From: DATECU01 sp035286745
Lineage (GTDB): Bacteria > Acidobacteriota > Vicinamibacteria > Fen-336
Assembly (NCBI GenBank): GCA_035286745.1
Contig: DATECU010000240.1
Location: 1 to 6,838, forward strand
Length of the DNA stretch: 6,838 nt
Direction of reading: 5' to 3'
Shown: positions 1 to 5,277 of the stretch, piece by piece
Layout of the letters: every line of letters begins with the position of its first letter
How positions within the stretch are numbered: position 1 is the stretch's first letter
Made by a program: the position numbers and the translations under genes
Notes under the pieces: generated by a model
What the model was told of the DNA's origin: nothing
The model's database searches: none
The model's input: only the letters and a program-made list of their open reading frames with translations

Positions 1-13
1 AGGGCACTGCGAC

Positions 14-30
14 GGTCCGTGAAGTGGACC
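14..30. repeat. Short inverted repeat upstream of the first gene
   Basis: GGTCC at 14-18 pairs with GGACC at 26-30 around a 7-nt loop. It lies about 27 nt upstream of the first start codon. It could be the tail of a terminator for a gene left of the window or a regulatory hairpin. No T-tract follows, and a 5-bp arm can occur by chance in GC-rich DNA. Confidence 0.25.
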
Positions 31-57
31 CTGTAGCATCCAAATGGGAGTCTGACG

Positions 58-255
58 ATGATCTTGCTACTGCTTGCCGTGCACGTCTTCTTCCTCTTCT
101 ATGTATTCACGAAGATCGGCATTCTGGATGCAGTGATTTGCCTGGTCTTTGCGCCCTACGCTTTGTGGCTCTTCTACCGTGATTGGAGCGAGCTCCGTTG
201 GTTCTTCTTCACGGAGCTCGCACTGGTTGTCGCGATCGCCTTCCTCTCGTCGTGA
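58..255 (+). CDS. Small hypothetical membrane protein, 65 aa
   Basis: I do not recognise a family. The product is almost entirely hydrophobic, with three apolar stretches at about residues 2-17, 22-40 and 48-64, separated by a short KIG turn and by a charged, aromatic segment (RDWSELRW) near residues 41-48. This fits a two- or three-pass inner-membrane protein; there is no cleavable signal peptide pattern and no catalytic motif. The ATG at 58 has a GGGAG ribosome binding site at 46-50 with 7-nt spacing, which supports translation. Its TGA stop overlaps the GTG start of the rhomboid gene by 4 nt (GTGA), so the two are probably translationally coupled and co-transcribed. A role as partner, regulator or substrate of the protease is a guess from context only. 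Confidence 0.68.
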   Translation: MILLLLAVHVFFLFYVFTKIGILDAVICLVFAPYALWLFYRDWSELRWFFFTELALVVAIAFLSS

Positions 256-1244
256 GCCGCTGCCCCCTTTGCCGAGGGGCCCTCGCCCGCAACACCCGCG
301 ACAGGACGTCCTTCCTGGTCTGCCCGCCCTGCCAGTTCGCGTGGCTGCTCGAGGACGACCTCAAGGGTCAAGGGGCTCGTCTTCATCCCCATCGCTCGCC
401 GTCGTCCCAACGGTGTCTGTCCTGTGGCGGAGAACAGTCTGAACGGACAGTGATGATGCCTCACGGCCTGGTGGCAGCATCCCACTGCTCCGCCTGTCGC
501 GTGCTCGTCTTTCCGCTGCCGAAGCTACTGGAGGCCTTCCCGCGCTCACGCCCCGCCAGGCCCTCGATACCCAGAGAGCCACCCAAACCACCGCCACCGA
601 AGGTCGATGAGCGCGACCGGGTCTTCGCGTTCCTTCTCGCCTTGCCGCTCGAGCTCTCGGAGCCGCGCGATACCGTGCCGATCGGAGTGGCGGCGCTCGT
701 GAGTGGATGCACCCTGGCGTTTGCTGCTGATGTGCTGAGCGATGGCGGGCTGAGATCCGTGCTGGTCTTCTCCACCGCTCACGGCTACCTACACATGGCG
801 ATCGGGCTGCTGACGAGTGTCTTGGTTCATTTCGATCTGATCCATCTTCTTGCCAACATGTACTTCCTCTATGCGTTCGGGCGCTTCCTTGAGCGGCAAC
901 TGGGCACCGGCCTCACCTTGTCCCTTTTCGCGAGTAGCGCCGTTGCTGCTGCCATGGCTTTCTGGGCGGTTCACACCGGCCAGGAGCGAGCGCTCGGAGG
1001 AGCGTCCGGCGCGGTATCTGGAATCCTCGGCTGTTACTTCGCTCTCTTCCCCGGACGAATGGTCGGGATCTCGCTGTTCTTCATGGTGCTCAAGGTCCCG
1101 GCTGTTGTCTATCTCGGGTGGTGGCTCCTGATTCAGCTCGTGAGCGTCCCGGCAGAACAGGGCATTGCCTACTCCGCACACGCTGGTGGCTTCTTGGCTG
1201 GGCTCGTGTGGGGTCTCGTGATGCGGATTCAGGAACGACGCTGA
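252..1244 (+). CDS. Rhomboid intramembrane serine protease with N-terminal zinc ribbons
   Basis: A 330-aa protein, read from the GTG at 252 that overlaps the upstream stop; an in-frame ATG at 183 lies inside the upstream gene and is less likely. The N-terminus has two Cys-pair units: C4xxC7 with C24xxC27, and C55xxC58 with C79xxC82. The second resembles a zf-TFIIB-type ribbon (Cys pair, HG, Cys pair, then an acidic/hydrophobic tail). A Pro-rich linker follows at about residues 98-117. The remainder is a hydrophobic rhomboid core of about six membrane segments. It shows the HxxxxHxxxN motif (H193, H198, N202), the GASG nucleophile motif with Ser252 (codon 1005-1007), and the second catalytic residue His310 in SAHAGG. 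Family members cleave transmembrane substrates within the inner membrane using a Ser-His dyad. All core residues are present, so it should be active. The substrate and the role of the cytosolic ribbons are unknown. Confidence 0.92.
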   Translation: MSRCPLCRGALARNTRDRTSFLVCPPCQFAWLLEDDLKGQGARLHPHRSPSSQRCLSCGGEQSERTVMMPHGLVAASHCSACRVLVFPLPKLLEAFPRSRPARPSIPREPPKPPPPKVDERDRVFAFLLALPLELSEPRDTVPIGVAALVSGCTLAFAADVLSDGGLRSVLVFSTAHGYLHMAIGLLTSVLVHFDLIHLLANMYFLYAFGRFLERQLGTGLTLSLFASSAVAAAMAFWAVHTGQERALGGASGAVSGILGCYFALFPGRMVGISLFFMVLKVPAVVYLGWWLLIQLVSVPAEQGIAYSAHAGGFLAGLVWGLVMRIQERR

Positions 1245-1353
1245 TTCTGCCGAGTGCGGCTGATGGTGGGGACTGCACGGCAAGGGGCAGGCCAGCAGGA
1301 AGGGCTGGGCGTCACCCTACATCGCGGCGGCTTCATCGAAGGCGGTCTGGCCT

Positions 1354-1388
1354 TGAGCACGAGGGCCGCCCGTCACGGCCTGTGCTCA
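1354..1388. repeat. Hairpin with 7-bp outer and 6-bp inner stem
   Basis: TGAGCAC (1354-1360) pairs with GTGCTCA (1382-1388). Immediately inside, AGGGCCG (1362-1368) pairs with CGGCCT (1376-1381) with one bulged G, closing on a 7-nt loop. It starts 110 nt after the rhomboid stop. No T-run follows, so it is not a classical intrinsic terminator. It may be an RNA 3'-end structure, a REP-like element or part of a transposon end. Confidence 0.5.
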
Positions 1389-1410
1389 CTGACCAACGGC
1401 CGGCAGCACA

Positions 1411-1427
1411 GGCCGCGCCGTGCGGCC
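1411..1427. repeat. Compact 6-bp hairpin
   Basis: GGCCGC at 1411-1416 pairs perfectly with GCGGCC at 1422-1427 around a 5-nt loop. It sits between the two larger inverted repeats of the same gene-free stretch. The arms are pure G/C, so chance occurrence is plausible; its position in a row of three hairpins is the main reason to list it. Confidence 0.35.
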
Positions 1428-1462
1428 ATCGTCAACTAAACCGCGGCACGCCCCAGGGAGTA

Positions 1463-1505
1463 CCCGGGCCTTGCAGGATGGCCACGAACGGCGGCAAGGC
1501 CCGGG
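1463..1505. repeat. Perfect 12-bp inverted repeat, 19-nt spacer
   Basis: CCCGGGCCTTGC at 1463-1474 is the exact reverse complement of GCAAGGCCCGGG at 1494-1505. Twelve uninterrupted pairs, including an A/T-containing part (CTTGC/GCAAG), are unlikely by chance. It lies about 200 nt beyond the 3' end of the transposase. There is no T-tract, and no second copy was seen in the window. Possible roles are a terminator-like stem between the converging rhomboid and transposase genes, a recombinase binding site, or an element end. Confidence 0.6.
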
Positions 1506-1701
1506 CCGGTGCTGTTCCTTTGGGAGTTCGAGAGGGCAAACGAAGGGCCGAGCCGGGGTTGCCGGGCCGAGGTTGGGGGCTGAATTCGTGATCGAGGGCG
1601 CGGGATTCGTCGGGGACGGGGCGATCGGGGCGCTGCGGCGCGTGGCCGGGCGGACCTCGTCCGCTCGTTCGGCGACCTGGTCTACGCGTCGCGAACTGCG
1701 G

Positions 1702-2991
1702 CTACGCGGCCTTGCGCAGGAACGGCAGTCGAGGGTCGCCCTCGAAGTGCTCGATGGTGGCAGGCAAGGGTACGGACGGGTCACCCCTGCGTCCGCGGGG
1801 AGGCTGCTCGGCGGTGAGATGTTCGGGGTCGAGTCCGTGATACGCCTCGGCGGGCGTCGCCCCGTCCAGGCCGCAGTGCGGGCGGTGGAAGGCGTAGTAG
1901 CGCAGTGCTCGGTCGATCACGGCTTCGAGTTCCTTGGGGGCGAGCAGCTCGACGGGCGGGTCGAGACGAAGCAGGGTGTTCTTGAGTGTGCCCCAGAAGC
2001 GTTCGAGCTTGGCGTTGGCGCGGTGGTGGTCCGCGGAGCAGAACCGCAGGCGGACGCGCCAGGCCTCGATGCGTTCCTTGAAGGCGGTGGCGGTGAAGCA
2101 GCCGTCCTGGTCCACGATCAGGTACCTGGGCTTGCCCAGGCGGGCGAAGGCACGTTCGACAAAGGCCAGCATGTCTTCGGCGTTAGGCTTCTTGAGGAAC
2201 AGCCTGGCGGTGAGCGTAAGGCGCGAAGCGCTGTCGAGCAGCACGGCCAGCAGTCGCGGTGCGGTGCCGAGGAAGGCCGGGATCTCGGTCAGGTCCAGGT
2301 GCCAGACGTGATGGGGGTAGCGGGCCACCACGGGCCGGCTTGGTGCTTCCGGGCCTTGGGATCCTGGGCTCGGGGGCCTGGGTGCCTTGACGTATCTGCG
2401 GACCGTGGTTCTGGCGACGCGCCAGCCCGCGCGTGCCAGGTGCCGCGCGATGTCCCCGTAGCCTGTGAACCCGAAGCCAGCCATGAGCTGGGTCAGGTGC
2501 TGCACGGTGTCGTTGTAGCGGCGCACGGGCGGGGTGGGCTTGACGGTGGAGCCCACGGTCTTGGTGTCGGGGTTAGCGGAGGCGTTCCAGTCCGAGATGG
2601 TACCGACCGAGACGCGGAAGCGGGCTGCGGCTTCGGGCTGGGCCATGCCGGCGAGCTGCATTTGCATCAGGATCATGAAGCGCTGGACCGGCGTGTAGTG
2701 TGGCCGCTTGCGTGGTGGCACCTTGTCGAGCCGCACCCCGAACAGCTCCACCTGCTGTTGCAGCAGGGAGATCTGGATGGCGCTGGCGTCGATGCCCGCG
2801 AGAGCGCGCTCCAGGCCGTCTTCACTGGTGCGCAGTTCCATGAGTTGCTGGCCGAAGGTCAGGGCCAGCAGGCGGGAGCTGGTCATCAGGGCTCGCAGCA
2901 CGACCTTGTCGAGGGGCTTGCGCCTGAGCGCGCGGAGGAACAGGCGTTCGGCGAAGGTGTTGGGTGTGGCGTCGAGGACGGCAGGGGTCAT
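1702..2991 (-). CDS. DD(35)E transposase/integrase (rve domain; IS3/IS481-like)
   Basis: A 429-aa single-ORF transposase, the DNA-cutting and joining enzyme of an insertion sequence. The ATG at 2991 is preceded by CGGAG with 6-nt spacing on the minus strand; this is preferred over a longer open frame reaching 3126, whose extra residues look non-coding. A helix-turn-helix lies at about residues 100-137 and a second DNA-binding segment at about 160-203. A Pro-rich linker (about 204-219) leads into the RNase-H-like rve domain. Catalytic residues are D233 (WHLDLT), D294 (VDQDGCF) and E330 (NAKLERFWGTLK), with exactly 35 residues between the last two. All three are present, so the gene looks intact. 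The family label IS3/IS481-like rests on the ERFxxTLK and HxxYNxxRPH-like C-terminus (YYAFHRPHCGL). No terminal inverted repeats or target duplication were found by eye, so the element limits are unknown. Confidence 0.92.
   Translation of the reverse strand: MTPAVLDATPNTFAERLFLRALRRKPLDKVVLRALMTSSRLLALTFGQQLMELRTSEDGLERALAGIDASAIQISLLQQQVELFGVRLDKVPPRKRPHYTPVQRFMILMQMQLAGMAQPEAAARFRVSVGTISDWNASANPDTKTVGSTVKPTPPVRRYNDTVQHLTQLMAGFGFTGYGDIARHLARAGWRVARTTVRRYVKAPRPPSPGSQGPEAPSRPVVARYPHHVWHLDLTEIPAFLGTAPRLLAVLLDSASRLTLTARLFLKKPNAEDMLAFVERAFARLGKPRYLIVDQDGCFTATAFKERIEAWRVRLRFCSADHHRANAKLERFWGTLKNTLLRLDPPVELLAPKELEAVIDRALRYYAFHRPHCGLDGATPAEAYHGLDPEHLTAEQPPRGRRGDPSVPLPATIEHFEGDPRLPFLRKAA
2333..2380. 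repeat. 48-bp direct repeat, copy 1 (inside intact transposase)
   Basis: This stretch, encoding part of the linker between the DNA-binding and catalytic regions of the transposase, recurs without a mismatch at 3802-3849 in the relic copy. Homology continues to about 2483 with a few differences. Confidence 0.9.
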
Positions 2992-2997
2992 GGTTGG

Positions 2998-3002
2998 CTC
3001 CG
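2998..3002 (-). promoter_or_regulatory. Ribosome binding site of the transposase
   Basis: Read on the minus strand, CGGAG lies 6 nt before the ATG at 2991. It fixes the start codon and argues against the longer open frame that begins at 3126 and overlaps the TPR gene. Confidence 0.6.
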
Positions 3003-3105
3003 GGTGGGGGGTGTTGGGGCTGGCATGGTCAGGCTTGCCTGCGGCAGCGCCGCGGCGAGCCCGCGGATGCTGCCATGGTCGATGACGGCCGGCAAGCGAG
3101 GCTAG

Positions 3106-3121
3106 TAGGGATGTAGGGATG
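3106..3121. repeat. Tandem 8-bp duplication over the TPR start codon
   Basis: TAGGGATG occurs twice in direct succession (3106-3113 and 3114-3121). The second copy supplies the proposed ATG and the first supplies a possible ribosome binding site. A slippage duplication is the simplest reading. It offers two out-of-frame ATGs (3111 and 3119), of which only 3119 opens the long frame. Confidence 0.45.
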
Positions 3122-3523
3122 CCCACCGTTTCTGCGGGGCGGGCAGCGGAACCGCCGGAGACGCCTAGCGTCGTGTCCCTGCTGCGAGCCGTGGTGGCGA
3201 TGTGCCGAGCCCTGGCGTGGCTGTACCTGCGGCGTCCGGTTCGGGCCCTCGCCGTCTTGGATCGTGCACTGTCGCGGGGCGCCTACGGGATCCTACTCCG
3301 GCTCCGCGCCAGCACTCTGGCGCTCCTGGGTCGGCGGGAGGAAGCGGTGGAAGGGTACCGCGATGCCCTGCGCTTCGACCCGCTGGATGGGACCACCCGC
3401 ATCGAGGTCTCGCAGACGTTGTTCGACTGGGGCTGGGAGAAGAACAAGTTGCAGGCCTTCATGACCCAGTTCGACGAGGAGGATTCCACCGGAGGTGAGG
3501 ACGACTCGGGGCCGGTGGCATAG
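3119..3523 (+). CDS. Small TPR-like protein, 134 aa
   Basis: Residues about 30-105 read as two to three amphipathic helical hairpins with tetratricopeptide spacing: a WLYLRRPVRALAVLDRAL helix pair, then a segment with the TPR signature of small/large residues (LLGRREEAVEGYRDALRFDPLD) and a final helix with FDWGWEKNK. The tail (about 120-134) is acidic and probably disordered. TPR repeats bind other proteins; no partner is evident. There is no signal peptide. The N-terminal 20 residues (Pro/Glu-rich) are unconserved-looking, so a later start is possible. The ATG at 3119 follows a TAGGG at 3106-3110, a mediocre ribosome binding site that is part of an 8-bp tandem duplication. The gene is divergent from the transposase and isolated from the TA cluster. 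It may be the 3' part of a longer gene cut off by the insertion element; this is unproven. Confidence 0.68.
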   Translation: MPTVSAGRAAEPPETPSVVSLLRAVVAMCRALAWLYLRRPVRALAVLDRALSRGAYGILLRLRASTLALLGRREEAVEGYRDALRFDPLDGTTRIEVSQTLFDWGWEKNKLQAFMTQFDEEDSTGGEDDSGPVA

Positions 3524-3801
3524 GCGCCTGGCCGCTACGGCAGCGCACCGGGGTTTGCGGCACGGCAGGGAGAAGAGAGAGGCGCAGTCGCGGGGCCTGC
3601 TCCGGGAACTGGGCGAGTAGCGGCTCGGCGGGTTCAGGACCGGAGCGGGAGCTCCCAGGCCCTGGCCATCGCCCCGGCCTCGCTCCGCAACCGCGCGGTA
3701 GCGGGCGAGTGGATCCTCATCTCCTCCCACGGCGGGCCCTCCAGACACCGAAGGCTCTACGGCACCTCGCTTTCGGCCGTGGTTCCCGGGGTCGAGGTTA
3801 T

Positions 3802-3849
3802 GGCCGGCTTGGTGCTTCCGGGCCTTGGGATCCTGGGCTCGGGGGCCTG
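3802..3849. repeat. 48-bp direct repeat, copy 2 (in relic)
   Basis: Identical to 2333-2380 in the intact transposase, same orientation, about 1.47 kb apart. It is long enough to act as a substrate for homologous deletion of the intervening transposase 5' half and TPR gene. Confidence 0.9.
3841..3849. repeat. 9-bp duplication, left copy
   Basis: GGGGGCCTG on the left border of the 133-bp insert; the matching single site in the intact transposase is 2372-2380. Confidence 0.65.
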
Positions 3850-3982
3850 CAATCCCGCAGCAAGGTCTTTGCCGAAGGATTGCGGCCGTGCACGTGAACG
3901 TGTCCCGTCCGTTTGCCACGCCGCCCGGATGGTCTCCGCTCCCCCGACCAATCACCGGGTTGCCGCGATAGGGCGGAATCAG
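3850..3982. mobile_element. 133-bp insert with 9-bp flanking duplication (MITE-like candidate)
   Basis: The intact transposase serves as the unoccupied reference: there GGGGGCCTG is single and followed directly by GGTGCCTTGACG. In the relic the same 9 bases occur at 3841-3849 and again at 3983-3991, followed by GATGCCTTGACG. The 133 bases between are unrelated to the transposase. This is the footprint of an insertion with a 9-bp target-site duplication. The insert is far too short for a transposase. Its ends (CAATCCCGC inward from the left; CTGATTCCGCC inward from the right, reverse strand) are only weakly similar, so the inverted-repeat evidence is poor. An internal 7-bp stem exists (GCAATCC 3849-3855 with GGATTGC 3877-3883). 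A non-transposition origin remains possible. Confidence 0.6.
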
Positions 3983-3991
3983 GGGGGCCTG
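3983..3991. repeat. 9-bp duplication, right copy
   Basis: GGGGGCCTG on the right border of the 133-bp insert, after which transposase homology resumes. Confidence 0.65.
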
Positions 3992-4301
3992 GATGCCTTG
4001 ACGTATCTGTGGACCGTGGTTCCGGCGACGCAGCCCGCGCGATGCGCGGTAGCCTGTGAACCCGAAGCCAGCCAGCGCTCGCCTGGGGAGTGGGGGCGAT
4101 GCGCAGGTCGGCGACTTCGGCCTGTGAGCGCCGCTCATGGTCGCCGCGCAGCAGTGCCGGGTAGTCGGTCTTGGGGGGGCCGCCCCCTCGGATCCTCCGC
4201 CGGGACCCGGTGCCGCCAGTGAGTCGTTAGTCGGTCGCAACTCGGACCAGGCACGGACGCTCAACCCGGGCGAGGCCTGCCAAGAAGCGTGAGCGCCAAC
4301 A

Positions 4302-4313
4302 CTACCTCGGTAG
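4302..4313. promoter_or_regulatory. Small palindrome upstream of the antitoxin promoter (possible operator)
   Basis: CTACC (4302-4306) and GGTAG (4309-4313) form a 5-bp inverted repeat with a 2-nt centre. If transcription starts at 4348 the centre lies near -40. TA operons of the RHH/MazE type are commonly autorepressed through short palindromes, so this is a reasonable operator candidate; 5-bp arms alone are weak evidence. Confidence 0.3.
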
Positions 4314-4335
4314 GTGTGCCGGCGGACTTGCAGAC

Positions 4336-4341
4336 TATACT
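4336..4341 (+). promoter_or_regulatory. -10 element, likely leaderless promoter of the TA cluster
   Basis: TATACT is a near-consensus -10 hexamer and stands out as one of very few AT-rich spots here. It ends 6 nt before the ATG at 4348, so transcription would start at or next to the start codon. There is also no Shine-Dalgarno sequence before this ATG. Together these point to leaderless translation. No good -35 hexamer is found at 16-19 nt spacing. Confidence 0.5.
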
Positions 4342-4347
4342 GAGGCT

Positions 4348-4584
4348 ATGAGATCGCCGTCCCCGCTGCCCAGGACGTCGGAAACGAAGGTCGAGGGCCT
4401 CGCGCGACGACTGAAGAAGGCCCGACGGACCGTCCTCAAGGAAGCCACCGACGAGTACGTCGCACGCCACGATGCGACGGCTGTGACCGAGGCCATGAAT
4501 CGGGTTGCTGACGCGATCGACACTCGGCCGGATCCGGGCCTCGCCGCGGCCGCAAGGAGCATCATCGAGCACACTGAATGGTGA
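4348..4584 (+). CDS. MazE-like / ribbon-helix-helix antitoxin, 78 aa
   Basis: The product fits the antitoxin of a type II MazEF-type pair: a short N-terminus, a basic amphipathic helix (LARRLKKARRTVLKEATDEYVARHD, about residues 18-42) and the C-terminal toxin-binding tail with the pattern AVTEAMNRVADAIDTRPDP, LAAAAR, EHTEW (about 44-78) that I associate with antitoxins preceding MazF. Antitoxins of this kind bind the RNase toxin through the tail and the operon promoter through the N-terminus. The N-terminal segment here (SPSPLP, residues 3-8) contains prolines where a DNA-binding strand would be expected, so DNA binding may be impaired. The gene overlaps the next by 7 nt (ATGGTGA), the typical antitoxin-toxin junction. 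A TATACT box lies 6 nt upstream with no Shine-Dalgarno site. The family call rests on recalled family patterns, not a search. Confidence 0.8.
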   Translation: MRSPSPLPRTSETKVEGLARRLKKARRTVLKEATDEYVARHDATAVTEAMNRVADAIDTRPDPGLAAAARSIIEHTEW

Positions 4585-5276
4585 TCAGCCAGCGCGAGAC
4601 CTGGTGGGCCGACCTGCCGGCCCCCGCCGGCTCTGCCGCCCCTTCTCCCTGTACAGCAAGGCCTGTGGTCCTGGACCTCACAGCTTGTCTTCGCTTCCCG
4701 AGGCTTCAGCACCTACCGCGTTCCCTTCCAGAGGCAGAGGTGGTGTGGCTCATGGAAAGCGGGCCCGGGTCTCATAACGCGGTTCGGGACCGGGCCATTC
4801 TGGAGCTGCTCTACGGTACCGGTCTCAGAGCCTCGGAAGTGGCGCGGCTTGGGGTCGAGGACGTGTGCTTCTCCGAGAGGGTGATCCTGGTGCGCCAGGG
4901 CAAGCGGGGCAAGGACCGCCTGGTGCCCATGGGGGAGCACCTGGCGGCAGCGCTTCAAGCGCACCTTGCGGGGAGGGCCCGACTTCCGGGGCGGCTCTTC
5001 CTGACCCAGGCCGGGCAGCCGCTGGGGAGAGGGACTCTCGGGAGCATGCTCCGCCGTGCCGCTCGGCGGGCCGGCCTGGACCGGCCGGTTTCCCCGCACC
5101 GGCTGCGACACAGGCACGCCACGCACCTGCTCCGAAATGGCGCTCCCATCCTGGTCATCAAGAGCCTGCTCGGGCACGAGACGCCGCTCTCCACCGGGGT
5201 CCACCTGGAGGTCGAGGTGGACGATCTAGGGCGCATGCTGAGGCGGAGCCACCCTCGGGAGCGGGGGAAGCAGTAA
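4578..5276 (+). CDS. MazF N-terminus fused in frame to a tyrosine recombinase catalytic domain
   Basis: A 232-aa open frame made of two unrelated parts. Residues 1-22 (MVISQRETWWADLPAPAGSA...) are the start of a MazF-type mRNA interferase, whose usual N-terminus reads MVIxQGxxWWADLPxPxGS. MazF homology then stops, around 4644-4677. From about residue 34 the protein is the C-terminal domain of a XerC/D-type recombinase, beginning at the usual interdomain LPRSLPEAEV segment. Active-site residues present are R84 (TGLR), K112 (GKRGKDR), H174 and R177 (HRLRH) and H200 (LLGHE). The nucleophile position, nine residues after H200, is His209 (CAC, 5202-5204) instead of Tyr. The recombinase core-binding N-domain and the rest of MazF are missing, so neither activity is expected. 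The frame is uninterrupted and ends 1 nt before the next gene. It may be a pseudogene fusion or a repurposed DNA-binding protein. Confidence 0.82.
   Translation: MVISQRETWWADLPAPAGSAAPSPCTARPVVLDLTACLRFPRLQHLPRSLPEAEVVWLMESGPGSHNAVRDRAILELLYGTGLRASEVARLGVEDVCFSERVILVRQGKRGKDRLVPMGEHLAAALQAHLAGRARLPGRLFLTQAGQPLGRGTLGSMLRRAARRAGLDRPVSPHRLRHRHATHLLRNGAPILVIKSLLGHETPLSTGVHLEVEVDDLGRMLRRSHPRERGKQ
5264..5270 (+). promoter_or_regulatory. Ribosome binding site of the DUF433 gene
   Basis: GGGGAAG lies 7 nt before the ATG at 5278, inside the last codons of the chimera gene. It decides for 5278 over the in-frame ATG at 5290, and makes the DUF433 gene the only one in this run with a strong Shine-Dalgarno site. 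Confidence 0.55.
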
Positions 5277-5277
5277 G

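Larger units (their letters stand above)
1245..1701. other. Gene-free stretch between rhomboid and transposase
   Basis: I see no credible gene in these 457 bases. Frames that stay open have Arg/Pro/Gly-rich, low-information translations, no recognisable domain and no good ribosome binding site. The segment does contain three clear inverted repeats (1354-1388, 1411-1427 and 1463-1505), annotated separately. It should also hold the 3' end of the insertion element carrying the transposase, but I could not identify a terminal inverted repeat by eye. Confidence 0.6.
3802..4074 (-). pseudogene. Decayed transposase fragment, interrupted by a 133-bp insert
   Basis: This is a second, broken copy of residues ~170-219 of the transposase at 1702-2991, in the same orientation. 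The left part (3802-3849) is identical over 48 bp to 2333-2380. The right part (3983-4074) matches 2372-2483 with three substitutions in its first ~48 bases and a 20-nt deletion (34 nt here against 54 nt after GCGACG). Homology fades on both sides: the catalytic and HTH domains are gone. It cannot encode a transposase. It shows that a related element was here earlier, or that a local duplication or gene conversion copied this short internal piece. The near-perfect match despite truncation is odd for an old relic. Confidence 0.85.
3524..4347. other. Gene-poor stretch with relic transposase
   Basis: No intact gene is visible in these 824 bases. Open frames on both strands have non-protein-like composition. 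The recognisable content is the decayed transposase piece (3802-3849 and 3983-4074), the 133-bp insert between its halves, a G7/C5 self-complementary tract at 4173-4187, and the promoter region of the antitoxin gene at the right end. The rest (3524-3801 and 4075-4300) shows nothing I can assign. Confidence 0.6.

Noticed and set aside
183..251. Earlier ATG for the rhomboid gene.
   Set aside because: It lies entirely inside the upstream small gene; the GTG at 252 gives the coupled 4-nt overlap and starts just before the first zinc-ribbon Cys.
1557..3095. Possible terminal inverted repeats of the transposase element (TTGCCGGGCCG near 1559 against TTGCCGGCCG on the reverse strand near 3090).
   Set aside because: About ten bases with an indel in very GC-rich DNA; no extension, TG/CA ends or target duplication supports it.
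1420..3105. A 561-codon open frame on the plus strand.
   Set aside because: It is antisense to the transposase, which has DD(35)E residues and a ribosome binding site. The plus-strand translation is Gly/Val/Glu-rich and has no domain; it is a GC-rich shadow frame.
2992..3126. N-terminal extension of the transposase to an ATG at 3126.
   Set aside because: The extra 45 residues are Arg/Pro/Ala-rich, would overlap the TPR start, and the ATG at 2991 has its own CGGAG site.
3293..4264. Long minus-strand frame of 323 codons.
   Set aside because: It runs antisense through the TPR gene and across the relic and insert; only a ~16-residue piece resembles transposase. It is not a gene.
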